Assembly (NCBI GenBank): GCA_947490615.1
Contig: CANLHK010000008.1
Coordinates: 1-64,000 of the forward strand
Length of the DNA: 64,000 bases
DNA from: Planctomycetaceae bacterium
Lineage (GTDB): Bacteria > Planctomycetota > Phycisphaerae > Phycisphaerales > SM1A02
Direction: 5' to 3'
Shown here piece after piece: positions 61,723 through 64,000 of the stretch; within the stretch, counting starts at the first letter, position 1, and each line of letters begins with the position of its first letter. Made by a program: the position numbers and the translations under genes. The notes under the pieces were generated by a model, which was not told the origin of the DNA, searched no databases, and saw nothing but the letters and a program-made list of their open reading frames with translations.

Positions 61723-62649
61723 TCACCCTGAGGAAGCGCTTCGAGCGGCGGACTTTCGGGGTCCAAGGTCCGCAGGCATGAGAACGCGCAGCCGTGGGCT
61801 GACGCACTCGATGCGATACGCCTCGCGTCCCAAAGCGTCCCCTGCCGCGTCTCCGTCGAGTTGAAGGCGCGCGGGCACGGACGCCTGAATCTCAAACACG
61901 CGCCCTCTGCGAACTCGGACCTGACGATGGCGCCGATGGAGGCCTGTCCAGAGGTATGGAATCCACGACGCAACCTCGAGCGCACCTTTCGCGGGAAGGA
62001 AGACGCCATCGAGGAGGCCGTCGTCAGGCAGCGCGTCAGGCGTGGGATTCAAGCGCACGCCGTAGTTGGGCAGGTTTCCCACGACAATCATGCCCTGACC
62101 GAGTTCTTCGCGCACGCCGTCCACGGTCCAGGTCAATGCAGGCGGCTTCCAGAGGCGCATCGTGCGAACGATCGGAGCGAGGTACGACCAATGTGAAATC
62201 GCGCCTCGGCGGTTGGCTGCGAGCGCGTGGACCACATCCGCGTCGAAACCGATCGAAGCCATGATCGAAAATGGGGCCCCATTGGCGCTGCCGAGGTCGA
62301 TCTCCCACACTTGGAGCGCGCGCAGAGCGGCCACGATCGCGCTCGGATCGGCGCTCATGCGCATGAAGCGAGCAAAGAGATTTTCCGTTCCGCCTGCAGC
62401 GTGCCACAGCGGAATGCCCGCGCGCGCCGCTTCGGGTGCAGCCATCCGCACCGCTCCGTCGCCGCCGACGACGACCAACGCCTCGACACCCGTGAGTGCT
62501 GGCCGCAGCCAATCTTCAGCACGATCCTGTTGCGTTGGAATCGCGAGCACAGCAAACCCTGCCGCGCGCAGCGCCACTTCAATCTGTCGCGCCATGCGCT
62601 CGGCGCGACCCGCGCCAGCGATGGGGTTGTAGAGCACGGCGACACGCAT
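61723..62649 (-). CDS. Diacylglycerol/lipid kinase family protein
   Basis: A 308-residue enzyme of the DagK/YegS/LCB5 group. Features are NPIAGAG near the start, the ATP-binding VVVGGDGAVRMAA, GIPLWHAAGGTENLFARFM, IGFDADVV and DGLLDGVFLPAKG. It phosphorylates a lipid such as diacylglycerol or a sphingoid base; which one is unclear. The frame is open upstream, but ATG at 62649 gives the family N-terminus and lies 9 bases after TACGCT (minus strand, 62659-62664). Confidence 0.87.
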   Translation of the reverse strand: MRVAVLYNPIAGAGRAERMARQIEVALRAAGFAVLAIPTQQDRAEDWLRPALTGVEALVVVGGDGAVRMAAPEAARAGIPLWHAAGGTENLFARFMRMSADPSAIVAALRALQVWEIDLGSANGAPFSIMASIGFDADVVHALAANRRGAISHWSYLAPIVRTMRLWKPPALTWTVDGVREELGQGMIVVGNLPNYGVRLNPTPDALPDDGLLDGVFLPAKGALEVASWIPYLWTGLHRRHRQVRVRRGRVFEIQASVPARLQLDGDAAGDALGREAYRIECVSPRLRVLMPADLGPRKSAARSASSG

Positions 62650-62715
62650 CGAGGCGTCAGCGTACCTCTGAAAGTGCGGCAAAGAGGCGATCGGATTTTG
62701 CGTACCATCGCCGCC
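62650..62715. promoter_or_regulatory. 66-bp divergent promoter region, lipid kinase / BamD-like gene
   Basis: The minus strand has TACGCT (62659-62664) 9 bases before the kinase ATG; the plus strand has TACCAT (62703-62708) 7 bases before the BamD-like ATG. No ribosome site is seen for either. Confidence 0.5.
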
Positions 62716-63825
62716 ATGATCGCCTCGCGTCCGCTTCGAGATTCCCTGCCACCATCGCGCTCTCTGCGATGGTGCTGCGCGATGCTCACGCTTGGTTTCG
62801 CAGCGGCGGCGTTCGGACAAGCCGAGCGCTACGAGCTCGATGCGCTCGACCGCTGGAAGAAAGTCGCCGCGGTCGAGCCTGGCAGCGAAGAGGCTGCGCT
62901 CCTTGCCGCGCGTCGCGCGTTGGTCGAGGGCGAACCCGCGCGCGCGCAGAAACTCACGACGGCGTTCCTTGAGCGCTATCCACTCTCCCGCTACCGCGCC
63001 GATGCGCTCCTCATTCGCGGCGACGCGCGCCGCGGCGAGGATGAGTACGAGGCGTTGTTTGACTACGAAGAGATTTGCAGGCGCTACCCAGGAAGCGAAG
63101 TCTTCGCGCCCGCACTCGAACGCGAGTTTGAGATTGCCGAGCAGTATTCGAAGGGCCTTCGCCGGCGCTTCTTCGGGACCTTTCGCCTCGTCGACACCGC
63201 AGAAGACGCGCAGGAACTCCTCATTCGCATTCAAGAACGCTTGCCAGGAAGCGAACTCGGCGAACGCGCCTGTATGGCGCTCAGCGATTTCTACTTCGCC
63301 CGCCGCGAGATGCTCATGGCGGGCGAGTCCTACCGCATCTTCATCGAGAACTATCCACGCAGCGCGCGAGTCAACAAGGCGCGGCTTCGGCTGATCTTCT
63401 CGTTCCTCGCGGGGTTCCGTGGCCCCGAGTATGACGCGAGCCCGTTGCTCGAAGCGCGCGCGAAACTGCGCTCGCTGCAGGCGCTGCAGCCAGGGCTCGC
63501 GCAGCAGATCGGCGCCGAGAGCATCCTCGTGCGCATCGAGGAATCGGAAGCTGCCAAGTTCCTCTCAACGGCCGCGTGGTACCTCGAAGTCAACGACCCG
63601 ATTTCGGCCGAGCTCTTCATCCGCCGCTTGCTGCAACGCCATCCGCGCTCGATTGCGGCGCTCGAAGCGCTGCGGATCATCCCGACTATTCTCGATCGAT
63701 TGCCGAAGTCGATCCTCGACGACGCTCCCGACTACCGCGCGCTGCGCAGGCAACTGCTTGGGATCGAGTGGAACGCGATGCCCGCCGATGTTGGGACCGA
63801 CCCCGTCCTCGGAGCGCCGCGATGA
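62716..63825 (+). CDS. Outer-membrane assembly protein, BamD/YfiO-like TPR protein
   Basis: A 369-residue exported protein. Signal peptide (SLRWCCAMLTLGFAAAAFGQA); then about five TPR-like units (RWKKVAAVEPGSEEAALLAARRALVEGEPARAQKLTTAFLERYPLSRYRADALLIRG, FDYEEICRRYPGSEVFAPALEREF, GESYRIFIENYPRSARVNKARLRL, AELFIRRLLQRHPRS), the BamD pattern. Unlike E. coli BamD, no lipobox Cys follows the signal. It should take part in beta-barrel insertion. It is coupled by ATGA to the LptE-like gene. Confidence 0.8.
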   Translation: MIASRPLRDSLPPSRSLRWCCAMLTLGFAAAAFGQAERYELDALDRWKKVAAVEPGSEEAALLAARRALVEGEPARAQKLTTAFLERYPLSRYRADALLIRGDARRGEDEYEALFDYEEICRRYPGSEVFAPALEREFEIAEQYSKGLRRRFFGTFRLVDTAEDAQELLIRIQERLPGSELGERACMALSDFYFARREMLMAGESYRIFIENYPRSARVNKARLRLIFSFLAGFRGPEYDASPLLEARAKLRSLQALQPGLAQQIGAESILVRIEESEAAKFLSTAAWYLEVNDPISAELFIRRLLQRHPRSIAALEALRIIPTILDRLPKSILDDAPDYRALRRQLLGIEWNAMPADVGTDPVLGAPR

Positions 63826-64000
63826 TCGCGCATGCTCGATCGTCTGCGCGCCTTCTGTTGGCGCTCCTCTGCACTGGATGCACCCTCATCACTGCCTGCA
63901 GCGCGACGCCCACCGAGGGTTACGCGGCCACGAGCCCATTTCCCTCTGCCTACCGCAGCGTCTCGGTTCCCGTGTTCCGAAACGACAGCCTCCTGCGCGG
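63822..64000 (+). CDS. LptE-like outer-membrane lipoprotein (3' partial)
   Basis: The gene runs off the right edge; 59 codons are visible. The ATG overlaps the preceding stop by four bases. A lipoprotein signal (ARLLLALLCTGCTLITACS) has its lipobox at Cys26. The following GYAATSPFPSAYRSVSVPVFRNDSLLR matches the start of LptE/RlpB-type lipopolysaccharide assembly lipoproteins (VxVPxFxN). With the BamD-like neighbour it points to an outer membrane with assembly machinery. Confidence 0.75.
   Translation, partial: MIAHARSSARLLLALLCTGCTLITACSATPTEGYAATSPFPSAYRSVSVPVFRNDSLLR

Overview
The window is GC-rich chromosomal DNA that I place in the Planctomycetota, most likely class Phycisphaerae. The signs are secreted proteins ending in paired EF-hand/dockerin-like repeats (D-x-DGDG ... 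DL ... LL ... WG), the DCNxNGVxDxCE calcium-binding stretch, a membrane protein with the zinc ribbon CGxCGYDLRGLP, and a flagellar export cluster next to outer-membrane assembly genes. The assignment rests on motifs; no rRNA or tRNA gene is present to confirm it.

Layout. 1-3.6 kb: two tandem RCC1-repeat secreted proteins. 3.6-6.5 kb: lutABC lactate oxidation operon. 6.5-10.4 kb (minus): pyruvate dehydrogenase E1alpha-E1beta-E2. 10.5-13 kb: a large S41 C-terminal processing peptidase. 13-18 kb: a zinc-ribbon membrane protein, trpE, then ABC ATPase-ruvC-lipoprotein. 18-26 kb: a duplicated PTPS/QueD protein, cyclophilin, CDGSH protein, ACT protein, a dockerin-type protein, a DUF885 protein and RecQ. 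26-34 kb: an iron-type ABC permease, a divergent subtilase, MotB/MotA, a 2-hydroxyacid dehydrogenase and enolase. 34-38 kb: system II cytochrome c assembly (ResB, CcsA). 38-42 kb: cyclophilin, an unknown protein, ALDH7 and CoA-transferase subunit B. 42.2-45.1 kb: an accessory island with a cysteine-rich secreted protein, a small membrane protein and broken duplicate pieces. 45-49 kb: ABC-F ATPase, an unknown protein and a twin DUF1080 protein. 49-61.6 kb (minus): flagellar genes fliL-fliN-fliO-fliP-fliQ-fliR-flhB-flhA-flhF-flhG-(small membrane protein)-fliA sigma factor. 61.7-64 kb: a lipid kinase, divergent from a BamD/YfiO-like protein and an LptE-like lipoprotein.

The strongest unexpected signal is a recurrent -10-like hexamer (TACCWT, TATCMT, TACGCT) ending 6-10 bases before the start codon of at least eleven genes on both strands, in places where no Shine-Dalgarno sequence is seen. 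It suggests leaderless or near-leaderless transcripts, and three divergent gene pairs carry back-to-back copies in 48-78 bp of DNA. Genes with longer leaders (S41 peptidase, fliA, motA, fliL, enolase) do carry GGAG-type ribosome sites.

The second is the 42.2-45.1 kb island. It separates the CoA-transferase gene from an ABC-F gene that once overlapped its 3' end: 21 bases of the ABC-F start remain at the CoA-transferase stop. Its right side carries a 170 bp near-identical copy of the CoA-transferase 5' part and a broken copy of the cysteine-rich protein's signal peptide.
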